A stretch of DNA of 64,000 nucleotides from Ligilactobacillus salivarius DSM 20555 = ATCC 11741 (GTDB lineage Bacteria; Bacillota; Bacilli; Lactobacillales; Lactobacillaceae): positions 1 through 64,000 of the forward strand of contig NZ_AYYT01000008.1 of NCBI RefSeq assembly GCF_001435955.1. Direction: 5' to 3'. The position numbers and the translations under genes are program-made. Below the pieces are notes generated by a model, which saw nothing but the letters and a program-made list of their open reading frames with translations, had not been told where the DNA came from and searched no databases. Positions 19,618 through 30,267 of this stretch are shown here, piece by piece (position 1 is the stretch's first letter; the number at the start of each line of letters is the position of its first letter).

Positions 19618-20882
19618 TATTTCCCCTCATTTCTTAAATTATCCAAAATTTCTTTAGCTGTACTCATATCTCGCTTATTTAACTTTTCTAATTTAGATAC
19701 AACTAATGGTATTTCTTTTTCAGTTGCCCCAATTGAACTTACCAATGATTTCAACTGTAGACGCATATGTCCCTTTTGAATTCCTTCTGTTACCAAAGCA
19801 TATAATGCAGCCAAATTTTGACCTAACCCTACTGATGCAACAACTTTTTCTAATTCAATTGCATTCTCTATTTCTAACAATTTATGGTTAACCTTTACTA
19901 AAGGAACAATCCCTATTGATCCCCCAACAGATCCAAGTGGTAGTGGTAAAGTAATTTCACCATGCAATGTGTCTCCAATAACTTTCCAAGTGCTTAAGCC
20001 ACGATAGCTACCATCTTTGGCAGCATATGCATGAGCTCCAGCTTCAATTGCACGCCAATCATTACCACTCGCGATAACTACTCCATCAATTCCATTCATG
20101 ATCCCCTTATTATGTGTTGTAGCACGATACGGATCGATTTGTGCAATATAGCTTGCTTGAGCAATTTTCTCAGCAATCTTTTCTCCTGACATTCCATTTT
20201 TAGCCAATGAAGCAACTGGCATATCACATATAGCCGTTGCTAGACATTCAGTTGCATAATTAGATAGGATACTCATAACTACATCTTGTTCATACTTCTC
20301 TCTAATCGTAGCTGCAATTGCTTCAAGCATTGTATTTAACATATTAGCACCCATAGCTTCTTGAACATCTACTGCTAAATCTATCGAGACAATATTCTTA
20401 TCTAATTTACGCACTCTTATCCATTTTGCTCCTCCGCCACGTCTAACAATAGAGGGATGAGCCTGGTTGGCGATTTCTAACAATTCAGCTTCATTTTCTA
20501 AAATATCATCTTCGAATTTATCAACATCTTCAATTTTTTCAACAATGACTTGTCCTAGCATCAATCTTTGCTTTACAGATGCTTTAAATCCTCCCGACTT
20601 TTTTACAATACCTGCCCCATGGCTACTTGCTGCTATCACGGAAGGTTCTTCAGTTACCATAGGAATCAAATATTCTTTACCATTAATCACATAATTTAAA
20701 GCCAATCCTTCTGGCAATAAATACTGTGTTATAAAATTCTCAATTTGAGTCTCTCCTAGACTAACATCTATCGCTTGTGACTTTAATCTATCAATATCTT
20801 CCTGTAACAAAATTTCTTGTTTTTCAAGTATCTCAAGTCGTTCAGACCAACTTTTTTTATAATATTTTTTAAAACCTTCCAT
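19617..20882 (-). CDS. mvaA: Hydroxymethylglutaryl-CoA reductase (class II)
   Basis: Reduces HMG-CoA to mevalonate, the committed step of the mevalonate isoprenoid pathway. Class II features seen are ENEAELLEIANQAHPS, the DVQEAMGANMLNT block, HNKGIMNGIDGV (catalytic Lys) and DWRAIEAGAHAYA. Length 421 is normal, and no membrane domain is present, as expected for bacteria. The ribosome site AAAGGTG precedes the ATG. It shares one base with the downstream zincin-like gene. Its presence indicates isoprenoids are made through mevalonate, making the ispE and DXS-like genes in this window curious. Confidence 0.95.
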   Translation of the reverse strand: MEGFKKYYKKSWSERLEILEKQEILLQEDIDRLKSQAIDVSLGETQIENFITQYLLPEGLALNYVINGKEYLIPMVTEEPSVIAASSHGAGIVKKSGGFKASVKQRLMLGQVIVEKIEDVDKFEDDILENEAELLEIANQAHPSIVRRGGGAKWIRVRKLDKNIVSIDLAVDVQEAMGANMLNTMLEAIAATIREKYEQDVVMSILSNYATECLATAICDMPVASLAKNGMSGEKIAEKIAQASYIAQIDPYRATTHNKGIMNGIDGVVIASGNDWRAIEAGAHAYAAKDGSYRGLSTWKVIGDTLHGEITLPLPLGSVGGSIGIVPLVKVNHKLLEIENAIELEKVVASVGLGQNLAALYALVTEGIQKGHMRLQLKSLVSSIGATEKEIPLVVSKLEKLNKRDMSTAKEILDNLRNEGK

Positions 20883-20961
20883 CTTTTTCGCACCTTTCTA
20901 AACATTAGACATTATCTATTATATAATAGATAAATAAAATATTCGATTAAGGGGAATTAAT

Positions 20962-21765
20962 TTGAAAAAAGTTCTTATTTCTATATTATCAGGGATCATT
21001 CTCTCCTTGGTTATATTAATTTCAGCACCTACACATATTTCTGCTGATACTTTAAAAGTTGGCATTTTAGCTGATAATAAACCTTATAGCTATCTGACTA
21101 ATAAAAAAGTAACTGGTTTTGAAGTAGAGTTAAGTAAAAAAATTGCTCAAGAAATGGACGCTAACATTAAATTTGTTAAGGTTTCAGATCGCAAAAAATT
21201 GCAAAAATTAGTTAGTGAGCATCAAATTGATCTTGCTTTGGGACAATTTGATAAGACTACACTTTCATCTAAATTGATCACAACTGACACTTATTTATAT
21301 CCACAAAATGTCTTGTTTACTGGCACACATCGCCATATCTCATCTATTGAAGATTTACAAAATAAAAAAGTAGGTATTCTAGTTAATGGTAATCAACATC
21401 AGCTTTTAACAAGCCTACAAATGAAACCTAAAGTTTATAACAGCATATCTTCATTAATGAAAGCATTGGAAAATAAAAAAATAAAAGCTGGTATCCTCAC
21501 AGATTATGAATATACAGCTTATCTTAATAAACATCCTGAATTAACTTCTGCTTATTTACAAGCACTTAATTCTACCAAAAAATCTGATTTACCTAAGCTG
21601 ACTTTAACACGCATAAAAGATCCTCAAATCACCTCGCAACAATTAGTGGGAATTACTGATAAGAGGAATACTAAACTAAACCAAGCTTTAGATAAGTTAA
21701 AAGATGGTAATGACATTATAGACTTATCGCAAAAATACTTTTCACAGGATTTAACCAAACCATGA
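20962..21765 (+). CDS. Family 3 extracellular solute-binding protein, probably amino acids
   Basis: A 267-residue periplasmic-type binding protein. The N-terminus is a classical signal peptide (positive, then about 20 hydrophobic residues, cleavage near ISADT) with no lipobox cysteine, unusual for Gram-positive binding proteins that must stay on the cell. The LKVGILADNKPYSYLTNKKVTGFEVELSKKIA opening (in two parts, residues 30-62) and the DLALGQFDKT core are typical of family 3. No permease or ATPase gene is adjacent. The start is TTG with GGGGAA 6 nt upstream. It may be released, act as a surface sensor, or serve a transporter elsewhere. Confidence 0.85.
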   Translation: MKKVLISILSGIILSLVILISAPTHISADTLKVGILADNKPYSYLTNKKVTGFEVELSKKIAQEMDANIKFVKVSDRKKLQKLVSEHQIDLALGQFDKTTLSSKLITTDTYLYPQNVLFTGTHRHISSIEDLQNKKVGILVNGNQHQLLTSLQMKPKVYNSISSLMKALENKKIKAGILTDYEYTAYLNKHPELTSAYLQALNSTKKSDLPKLTLTRIKDPQITSQQLVGITDKRNTKLNQALDKLKDGNDIIDLSQKYFSQDLTKP

Positions 21766-21766
21766 T

Positions 21767-21803
21767 AAAAAAGATTGAAGCCTCATTACTTCAATCTTTT
21801 TTT
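21767..21803. terminator. Bidirectional terminator between the binding protein and TetR
   Basis: AAAAAAGATTGAAG pairs with CTTCAATCTTTTTT over 14 bp with an 8-nt loop. It overlaps the stop codon of the TetR gene. Confidence 0.85.
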
Positions 21804-22449
21804 ATTCTAAACCACTTAATATTTGAGTTATAATCAGATCTAGATCTCTTTTTTCATCACAAGGGGCATTAGGGGCAAAAATAAATCGTTGTAAAAAGTA
21901 TGCTATCATTGGCCCCATTATTATTCTAACCAATACTATTGCATCATAATCTGGATGTTTGCTACCTACTAGTTTCCTAAATTCCGTAAATATTTCCTGA
22001 TTACTTTTTATAGCTTCAACAAATCCTTCTGATACCATTTGTCTAATTTTAATTTTTGTTAGACTTTCTTGGATAAAGATTCTTAGTATCTGATGATTTT
22101 TCTTCATGAATTCAAATCGATTAATCACGATAAAAGTTACAATTTCTTTTAATGATTTATCACTTACCTCATTTACTTCACTAAAAAATTTACGTTGGAA
22201 TTTTGGAAAAAGTTCAGTCGTAATTAGGTTTATGATTTCTAACAGTAACTTTTCCTTAGTTGAATAATATTTAAAAATGGTTGCTTCACTGATACCTGCA
22301 TTTTTTGCAATTTGTGCTGTTGATGTTGCATCATACCCCTGCTTAGCAAACAAATTAATCGCCGATAATAAGGCTTTTTCCTGTCCATTCGTTAATTTCT
22401 TGTTACCTAAAATTTCTTCATAATCTTCTAAAATAGTCTTGTTTTCCAT
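21802..22449 (-). CDS. TetR family repressor of the adjacent ABC exporter
   Basis: A 215-residue regulator with an N-terminal helix-turn-helix (TAQIAKNAGISEATIFKYYSTKEKLL, residues split as 37-49 and 50-62) and a variable ligand-binding C-terminal part. I start it at the ATG 22449, which has GGTGAG upstream; a GTG at 22458 is also possible. It is the last gene of the ATPase-permease-TetR operon, and two TetR-sized inverted repeats sit at the operon promoter (24318-24370). Autorepression released by an exported toxic compound is the likely logic. The ligand is unknown. Confidence 0.88.
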   Translation of the reverse strand: MENKTILEDYEEILGNKKLTNGQEKALLSAINLFAKQGYDATSTAQIAKNAGISEATIFKYYSTKEKLLLEIINLITTELFPKFQRKFFSEVNEVSDKSLKEIVTFIVINRFEFMKKNHQILRIFIQESLTKIKIRQMVSEGFVEAIKSNQEIFTEFRKLVGSKHPDYDAIVLVRIIMGPMIAYFLQRFIFAPNAPCDEKRDLDLIITQILSGLE

Positions 22450-22461
22450 AACTCTCACCCA

Positions 22462-23574
22462 TTAAACTTTTCTGTATCTTTTTAGGCCTAAAATATTCAA
22501 AATTAATAGAACTACTAAAAAGATTATCAATACTAGTATATCTTTTCCTACATCTATTAGGCCAGCTCCTTGCATTATGATTGCAGATAAGGCTTCACCA
22601 GCATAAGTTAATGGTAAAATTTTCCCAATTCTTTGTGCCCAATCAGCCATTGAATCCAATGGAATGATACCTGAAAAGAAAATCTGAGGAACAACTACTA
22701 ATGGAATGAATTGCATCATTTGAAATTCTGATGAAGCAAATGTTGATAGCAAAATACCAAAGGCTAGCGCGACAAATCCCAATAAAACTGCAATAATTAT
22801 TACACTAAATATTGAGCCTATTATCTCAATGTCTAATAATTTAATTCCTACAACTGTTATCAGACTTGCTTGCGCCAATGCCATTAAGCCATAACCTAGC
22901 ATATATCCATAAACTATTTCGCTTCTCTTTACAGGTGTAGCTAATAATCTTTCTAGAGTACCACTTATTCGTTCTTTTAATAGCGCCATTCCTGAAATTA
23001 AAAATACAAAGAAAAACACAAAAAATCCTATTAGTATTGGGGCCATCTTATCAAAAAAATTAGTTTCACTATTTCCATAATTATAATGATTTTTTATACT
23101 TATTTTCGATTTATTCATTTTAACAGACTCTTGTTGCCCAGTTAATCTCGCTATTACTTGTTCTTGTTTAACCACCATTGATTGTAATTTGGAAACATTA
23201 TCCTTCATAAGGGCATTTTCTAATACTTTCTTTGTCATCACAGTTTTAGAAACATCTAGATTGGCGTAAGTTACATCATACTGCTTACTTTTATAACTGA
23301 TTACTCCGTCTAAGCTATTAGCATCTAAATCTTTTTTAGCATGTTTTTCACTTTCATATTTTTTTATGGTAATCCCATCTACTTGATCCATTTTTCGATT
23401 AATTTGATTGTTAACATCTACTGTCCCTATTGTTACTTTAGTTTTTGTACTTGCAGAAAACATCAAATTTAACAAACACAAGATCAACAATGGTGCAACA
23501 AACATCAGCAATACTGTACGCTTATCTCTAATCAATTCTATAACAACTTTTTTAGCAATCACTAAAGTCTTCAT
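22462..23574 (-). CDS. ABC-2 type exporter permease
   Basis: A 370-residue membrane protein: one N-terminal helix (about 20-42), a long extracytoplasmic part to about 175, then five helices toward the C-terminus. This is the YhgE/DrrB-like ABC-2 layout used by drug or lipid exporters. It follows the ATPase gene by only 2 nt and precedes the TetR gene by a few nucleotides. It presumably forms the channel of a multidrug-type exporter with that ATPase. Confidence 0.88.
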   Translation of the reverse strand: MKTLVIAKKVVIELIRDKRTVLLMFVAPLLILCLLNLMFSASTKTKVTIGTVDVNNQINRKMDQVDGITIKKYESEKHAKKDLDANSLDGVISYKSKQYDVTYANLDVSKTVMTKKVLENALMKDNVSKLQSMVVKQEQVIARLTGQQESVKMNKSKISIKNHYNYGNSETNFFDKMAPILIGFFVFFFVFLISGMALLKERISGTLERLLATPVKRSEIVYGYMLGYGLMALAQASLITVVGIKLLDIEIIGSIFSVIIIAVLLGFVALAFGILLSTFASSEFQMMQFIPLVVVPQIFFSGIIPLDSMADWAQRIGKILPLTYAGEALSAIIMQGAGLIDVGKDILVLIIFLVVLLILNILGLKRYRKV

Positions 23575-23576
23575 CG

Positions 23577-24302
23577 CTACTCACCCTCGACTTTCAAAAA
23601 TACTTCTTCAATATTATTAACTTTATATTCATCTTCTAATTTCTTAGGTTTATCAAAGGCTAGGATTTTCCCCTCAAAAAGAAGTGCTACCCTATCTGTC
23701 AGCTCAGCTTCAGACATAACATGTGTTGTTACAAGAATACTTCTTCCCTCATCCCTTAATTTAGCTAATTCTTTCCATATTTTAAGTCTCAGAGCAGGAT
23801 CAATTCCAACTGTTGGTTCATCTAAAATAATTATTTTAGGTTTTGCTATTAAAGCTATTGCTAGTGATAATCTTCGTTTCATCCCACCAGAATATCCTGA
23901 AACCTTCTTATCCAAATAATTAGTTAAATCAACAACTTCAGCAACATATTCTATTTCTTTTGGCAATTCTTTCTTCGCAACGTCTTTCATATAACCAAAA
24001 AAACTTAAATTCTCCCTAGCTGTCATTGATTCATAAAGCGCATCTGATTGAGCCATATAACCAATATCTGCTAATAATTTTCGATTGGGCATTCTCTTTT
24101 CTAAAATTAAAGCCTCACCTTTGTCAGCTTTTTCCATACCCAATAGAATTTTGATAGTTGTTGATTTCCCTGAGCCAGACGGACCAATCAAACCTACTAT
24201 TTCTCCTGAATTTACTGTTAAATTAACAGAATTTAAGACATTATCATTTCCAAATTTCTTCTTTATATTTTGTAATTGTATTCTCTGGTTATTTATTTTC
24301 AT
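23577..24302 (-). CDS. ABC exporter ATP-binding protein
   Basis: A 241-residue ATPase: Walker A GPSGSGKST near 40-48, signature SGGMKRRL near 139-146, Walker B IIILDEPTVGIDP near 159-171 and the switch histidine in VTTHVMSEAE. It is of the DrrA type paired with ABC-2 permeases. The start ATG has GGAGG 8 nt upstream. It is the first gene of the operon under the TetR-controlled promoter at 24348-24376. Confidence 0.9.
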   Translation of the reverse strand: MKINNQRIQLQNIKKKFGNDNVLNSVNLTVNSGEIVGLIGPSGSGKSTTIKILLGMEKADKGEALILEKRMPNRKLLADIGYMAQSDALYESMTARENLSFFGYMKDVAKKELPKEIEYVAEVVDLTNYLDKKVSGYSGGMKRRLSLAIALIAKPKIIILDEPTVGIDPALRLKIWKELAKLRDEGRSILVTTHVMSEAELTDRVALLFEGKILAFDKPKKLEDEYKVNNIEEVFLKVEGE

Positions 24303-24317
24303 TTTTTCGCCTCCAAA

Positions 24318-24376
24318 AGTAAGTATTTACTCACTGATTCACTCCAGATTATAGTGAGTGTTTACTCACTTGTCAA
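24318..24376 (-). promoter_or_regulatory. Consensus promoter with two TetR-type operators
   Basis: On the minus strand TTGACA (24371-24376), exactly 17 bp, then TATAAT (24348-24353). The inverted repeat AGTGAGT-GTTT-ACTCACT (24353-24370) fills the spacer. A second copy, AGTAAGT-ATTT-ACTCACT (24318-24335), lies just after the expected transcription start; the centres are 35 bp apart. A bound repressor would block polymerase at both positions. Confidence 0.85.
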
Positions 24377-24415
24377 TAAAAAAAGAACTTTAAAAGAGTA
24401 AAAACTCTTTTAAAG
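24377..24415 (-). terminator. Terminator of the Ppx/GppA gene
   Basis: CTTTAAAAGAGT and ACTCTTTTAAAG pair over 12 bp (4-nt loop), followed on the minus strand by TTCTTTTTTT. It abuts the -35 of the exporter promoter. Confidence 0.85.
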
Positions 24416-24427
24416 CTCTTCAAGTAA

Positions 24428-25357
24428 CTATTTTTCAGCTAACAATTCAAAGATGATACCTTCGCGGACTCCACTCTCAGAAAACATCACATATGGACTT
24501 TCGCATTGTAACATTAACTGCATAACAGGAGTAAGTCCACCTATTATGATATCTGCACGGCTACTTTCATCCCCTAAATCTGTAGCTCTCTCAGTTTTGT
24601 CCATATCTAACCACTTACGATATATTCTTTGAAATTCTTCTTTATATACACGGAAGTTATGAATGTTAGCAGTATCTTTTTCATCTAACTTGCCCAATTT
24701 TTTACGCGCAACAGTACGATTAGCACCACCTAAAAGCACCAATGGTAAATCTTTAGCTTCAGATAGCCAAGGTAGTTTTTTAGTAAATAATTCTCGGAGA
24801 AAGACTTCAAATTCAAATAAATTTCCAGCATTTATTTTATCTTGTGTTTGGAATTTTTCAGTTAAACTAACTGCTCCATACTGAATACTGATTAGGTTCA
24901 AGGCCTTTTTATTTTTCATTAAAATAACCTCAAAGCTACCCCCACCCATATCACAGATGACAGCATCCTTAACATCTAAACAATTAGCTACTCCTACATA
25001 ATCATAGTAAGCCTCAGCAGAACCAGATAAAATTTCTACTTCTACACCTGTCAAAGACTTTATTTTCTCTAAAAATTCTTCTTTATTCTCAGCTACTCTA
25101 ACTGCCGCTGTTGCAATTCCTTTAATCTTTAAATTAGGTAAATTCTCATAATGCTTCTGAAATTTTCTAACAGCATCCAGCGTTCTTTCAATTGCGTCAG
25201 CTTGCAACACTTTCTTTTCAGAATTTCCCATACCTTCTGCCATACGCGTCATTTCCTTAGCGCGGAAAACTTCTTGGTACTTACCTTCATCACTAACTTC
25301 ATTAATCGACAACCTTGTAGAATTAGAACCAAAGTCCAAAATTACTAAATTCTGCAT
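24428..25357 (-). CDS. Ppx/GppA family exopolyphosphatase or (p)ppGpp-related phosphatase
   Basis: A 309-residue ASKHA-fold phosphatase. VILDFGSNSTRLSI opens the protein and DMGGGSFEVIL marks the second phosphate loop (about 143-153). The start is at 25357 (MQNLVIL), where GGGGTGG lies upstream; a longer frame to 25396 has no better site. Single-domain members of this length exist in lactobacilli; they may degrade polyphosphate or hydrolyse pppGpp, and sequence alone does not decide. No ppk gene is adjacent. Confidence 0.85.
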   Translation of the reverse strand: MQNLVILDFGSNSTRLSINEVSDEGKYQEVFRAKEMTRMAEGMGNSEKKVLQADAIERTLDAVRKFQKHYENLPNLKIKGIATAAVRVAENKEEFLEKIKSLTGVEVEILSGSAEAYYDYVGVANCLDVKDAVICDMGGGSFEVILMKNKKALNLISIQYGAVSLTEKFQTQDKINAGNLFEFEVFLRELFTKKLPWLSEAKDLPLVLLGGANRTVARKKLGKLDEKDTANIHNFRVYKEEFQRIYRKWLDMDKTERATDLGDESSRADIIIGGLTPVMQLMLQCESPYVMFSESGVREGIIFELLAEK

Positions 25358-25445
25358 CTCTGCCACCCCATATTTAAGATACACATATTGTAACACATTT
25401 TATAATAGTAATTTCATTTTAATTTAATAAATATGATAATTCTAC

Positions 25446-26700
<1,255 letters not shown>

Positions 26701-26782
26701 AAAGTAAAGGATTATTAACAGTAAAATGAAAATGCTTTATAATAGAAATATATTTACTTTTCTTAATCGAGGGAAGATATAC

Positions 26783-27808
26783 ATGAGTAAAATTAAGAAA
26801 CATTTACAAGAAGAATTTGAAGATTGGGAAAGAGAACAACTAAAACAACTACACAGTTTAAATGCTGCTTGGCGCCATTTAATTCTGAATGTTTTAGCAT
26901 ATCTTTCAATTTCTATCATTGAATATTTTTTAGCTGAAATTAGTAACTCTCAAACTTTACGCGCTGATGCTTTTAATAATATTTCTGGAATCGTATCTAC
27001 AATGTTATTAATGATAGGTATTCATATTGCTAGAGACATTGATGACGATGATATTGCTGGAATGGCTCCTTTGCCTAAATTGAATATGTCGCAAAGAGGA
27101 AATGATCAAAGAGTTCAATTTACACGTTTTCGATATGAAACAGTCTTTACCCTTGTAACTGGAGTTGTCATGATTGGGATTGCCATTAGTGTTATCTCCA
27201 CTGGTATCATTAATCTTTGGAAACCTGATAAACGTGTCATTCCTGAACCAATTGCTCTTGTTGGGGCTGGTATCGCTACTGTAATCATGTTAATTGTTTG
27301 GTATCTTAATCGCAGAGCTGGTAGAAAATTGCAAAATGCAGCTTTAAGTGCTTCTGCTCAAGATAGTTTAAGCGATGCTTTTACTAGTATTGGTACTCTA
27401 ATCTCTATTTCCGGTGCTTTAATATTTAAGATCACCTGGCTTGATGGTGCTACTAGTATTTTAGTTGGTTTATTCATTTTATATTCTGGGTTTAAAATCT
27501 TTATGGATAGCAGTCTTAATTTAGTAGATTATTTTGATCCGGAAGTTGAAGAAGAATATCGAAATGTTGTTTTAAGTGTTCCAGGTGTAGCTCATCTTTC
27601 TGAACTGAAGGCGCACTATAATGGTAATATTGTTAGTTTGGATATTGTTGTTATGGTTGATGCTAAAATGTCCGTTTTAGATAGTTATCGTATTGCAGAA
27701 AATATTGAAAGAATTATGCATCATAGATTTGGGATTATGGATACTGATGTTGCTTTTATTCCTGATCCGAGTTCAATTGATGACGATGAAATTAAGGATA
27801 AATTTTAA
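26783..27808 (+). CDS. Cation diffusion facilitator family transporter
   Basis: A 341-residue CDF protein: cytoplasmic N-terminus, about six membrane helices (about 28-50, 60-80, 115-140, 155-180, 205-225, 230-250) and a C-terminal CDF dimerisation domain from about 255. Metal-site-like acidic residues occur in LRADAFNNISG and ALSASAQDSLSDAFTS. It should export divalent metals (Zn, Mn or Fe) by proton exchange; the metal cannot be assigned. The start at 26783 follows GAGGGAAG; the longer frame from 26726 lacks such a site. Confidence 0.88.
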   Translation: MSKIKKHLQEEFEDWEREQLKQLHSLNAAWRHLILNVLAYLSISIIEYFLAEISNSQTLRADAFNNISGIVSTMLLMIGIHIARDIDDDDIAGMAPLPKLNMSQRGNDQRVQFTRFRYETVFTLVTGVVMIGIAISVISTGIINLWKPDKRVIPEPIALVGAGIATVIMLIVWYLNRRAGRKLQNAALSASAQDSLSDAFTSIGTLISISGALIFKITWLDGATSILVGLFILYSGFKIFMDSSLNLVDYFDPEVEEEYRNVVLSVPGVAHLSELKAHYNGNIVSLDIVVMVDAKMSVLDSYRIAENIERIMHHRFGIMDTDVAFIPDPSSIDDDEIKDKF

Positions 27809-27847
27809 AAAGAGTTTAAATTGATTAATTCAATTTGAACTTTTTTT
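27807..27847 (+). terminator. Terminator downstream of the CDF transporter
   Basis: GAGTTTAAATTGA pairs with TCAATTTGAACTT (one G-U), followed by a run of T. Confidence 0.75.
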
Positions 27848-27931
27848 CTTTAGGTGGCAAATACTTGCTACTAATCTTATCTACATGTTAAGATAATGTG
27901 CATTATTCTTTAGTAAAAGGTGTGATTAAAA

Positions 27932-30199
27932 TTGGATAATGAAAAAGCTCTGGAACAAAAAAGAGTAGATGATGTAATGAATGAAATTCAAAAGCAATTA
28001 GATGCTACTCAAATTGAATATGATAAAGCTCACAAGGAAACTACTTCGGTTGAAAGAAATTATGTTCAAAACGCTAGAGTCAATACATATGAAGTTGATG
28101 ATCAAATGGAAACAAACGCCGAAATTCAACAACAAAAGAACTTAGTTGCAAAAACGATTGAAAACGAAACAATTTTAAAGAAACAATTATCCACTCTAAA
28201 AATCCTACAAGATTCTGCTTACTTTGGTAGAATCGATATCCATGAAAATGGAGAAGAAGATTCCGAAACTCTTTATATCGGAACATCTTCATTAGTAGAT
28301 GAAGATCAAGATTTCCTCATCTATGATTGGCGTGCCCCTATTTCTTCTATTTACTATAATGGTACACTTGGTCCTGTATCTTATGAAACACCTATGGGAG
28401 AACAATTTGCTGAATTAAAAAAGAAACGTCAATTTACTATAAAAAAAGGTGTCATTACTAATATGTTTGATACTAATGAAACAATTGGTGATGAAATTTT
28501 ACAGAGTGTTTTGGGAGAACATTCTGACGAATACATGCGTAATATCGTTGCTACTATTCAAGCTGAACAAAATGATATTATCCGCGATGTTAAACATGAC
28601 TTGCTTCTAGTTCAAGGAGTAGCTGGTTCTGGAAAAACTTCTGCTATCTTACAAAGAATTGCTTTTCTCTTATATCACAGTCGTGACAAACTTAACGCTG
28701 AACAAATTGTGCTTTTTTCACCTAATCTTTTATTTAGTCACTATATTTCTGAAGTGTTGCCTAGTTTAGGTGAAAAAAACATGCGCCAAATTACTTTAGC
28801 AGAATTTCTTAATAATCGTTTTGAAGGGTTACAAGTTGAAAGTCTCTTTGATAAATATGAAAAGAAGATCACTTCTTCTAAAAAAACGAATTCAATTGAA
28901 AGTATTAAAGAAGATCCAAAATTTATGCATACAGTTGAAGAATATGTCCAAAATGTTAGCTCATCCCAACTAAGATTTACTGACATTATGCTAGATTCAG
29001 AGATTTTCTTTAGTCATAATGAAATTCATGATATCTATTCTCAACTTCCACAGGCTATGAAACCTAGTCAAAAATTTGCTGAAACTAAAAACTTACTCAT
29101 TAAACAATTAAATAGAAAAATTAAAGAAAATGCTCAAACTGATTGGGTTCGTAGTGAAATTGAAAACTTATCAGATGAAGAATACTATGATTTACTTGGT
29201 ACTAAAAGACGTCATGCCTTTCAAGCAATTGATGATGAAGAATTTTACATTGGTAGAAAAATCGTAAAAAAACGCTTTGCTCCCGTATATGACGCTTTAT
29301 ATAACAATTATTTTATTGACTACTATGCTCAATATTCTGATTTTTTAGCCAATAAATTACCAGAAGCTGTTGACCTTTTTAATCAAAATTTGGAGTTCCA
29401 TAAAATAGATTTGGTTGATGCTGCTCCTCTTTTATATTTACGTGATTTACTAACAGGTAGTGGGCGTAACCAAGCCATTGCACATCTATTTATTGATGAG
29501 ATGCAAGATTACACATTACCACAATTAATGTATTTAAAGTATATTTTCCCTAATGCTAAACTCACTCTTTTAGGTGATAGTGAACAAGCATTGTTCAACG
29601 AATTTAGAACACCACAAGAATTACTAGATTACTTTAACAAACATCTCAATGTCAAAAAATCACGCATCATCAAGTTAAATAAAAGTTATCGTTCAACACA
29701 ACAAATAACTAATTTTATGAAAGCTTTATTACCAGATGGCAATGAAATTCAAGCTTTTACACGCCAAGGTAAAAAGCCTGAATTAATTATCGCTTCTAAA
29801 GAAAATGGATTACATGCATTGAAACTTGAATTAAAGCAACGTGATTTAAGTTCTCCAGTTGCTTTAATAACTAAAAACCAAGCTGAAAGTGACTTCTTAT
29901 ATCAAAAACTTCGTAAAAGTTTCGATTCTGTCACTTTACTAGAAGATAAAGATCGTTCATTGCCTAAGGGTATCGTTATTTTACCAATTTATCTTGCTAA
30001 AGGATTGGAATTTGATGATGTTATAGCTTATGATATTTCACATGATAATTATTCTGGAATAAATGATACTGGAATTTTATACACAATTTGTTCTCGTGCG
30101 ATGCACAGACTAACTTTAATTTCATGTGGAAAGCCATCATCTTTAATTATGAGTATTCCATCTGATTTATACACTACTAAGTCAACCGTTACTTTATAA
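27932..30199 (+). CDS. helD: HelD-like UvrD/Rep family helicase
   Basis: A 755-residue superfamily 1 ATPase. The coiled-coil N-terminal part (about 1-110) and the motif QGVAGSGKTSAILQR (Walker A, near 225-240), LFIDEMQDYT (Walker B) and late YLAKGLEFDDVI fit HelD, which binds RNA polymerase and recycles stalled or post-termination complexes. It begins with TTG, 9 nt after AAAGGTG. It stands alone between the CDF gene and tRNA-Thr. The other option, a DNA repair helicase of the same superfamily, is less likely given the N-terminal coiled coil. Confidence 0.88.
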   Translation: MDNEKALEQKRVDDVMNEIQKQLDATQIEYDKAHKETTSVERNYVQNARVNTYEVDDQMETNAEIQQQKNLVAKTIENETILKKQLSTLKILQDSAYFGRIDIHENGEEDSETLYIGTSSLVDEDQDFLIYDWRAPISSIYYNGTLGPVSYETPMGEQFAELKKKRQFTIKKGVITNMFDTNETIGDEILQSVLGEHSDEYMRNIVATIQAEQNDIIRDVKHDLLLVQGVAGSGKTSAILQRIAFLLYHSRDKLNAEQIVLFSPNLLFSHYISEVLPSLGEKNMRQITLAEFLNNRFEGLQVESLFDKYEKKITSSKKTNSIESIKEDPKFMHTVEEYVQNVSSSQLRFTDIMLDSEIFFSHNEIHDIYSQLPQAMKPSQKFAETKNLLIKQLNRKIKENAQTDWVRSEIENLSDEEYYDLLGTKRRHAFQAIDDEEFYIGRKIVKKRFAPVYDALYNNYFIDYYAQYSDFLANKLPEAVDLFNQNLEFHKIDLVDAAPLLYLRDLLTGSGRNQAIAHLFIDEMQDYTLPQLMYLKYIFPNAKLTLLGDSEQALFNEFRTPQELLDYFNKHLNVKKSRIIKLNKSYRSTQQITNFMKALLPDGNEIQAFTRQGKKPELIIASKENGLHALKLELKQRDLSSPVALITKNQAESDFLYQKLRKSFDSVTLLEDKDRSLPKGIVILPIYLAKGLEFDDVIAYDISHDNYSGINDTGILYTICSRAMHRLTLISCGKPSSLIMSIPSDLYTTKSTVTL

Positions 30200-30221
30200 T
30201 CTTTACTGTAACAAATTATGC

Positions 30222-30257
30222 TTGCCAAAAATAGTATAATATAATATACTATTTTGG
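30222..30257 (+). promoter_or_regulatory. Promoter of tRNA-Thr inside an inverted repeat
   Basis: TTGCCA (30222-30227), 17 bp, TATACT (30245-30250). The same stretch is an inverted repeat: AAAATAGTATA and TATACTATTTT flank a short centre. Confidence 0.65.
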
Positions 30258-30267
30258 TAAGTCTGAT

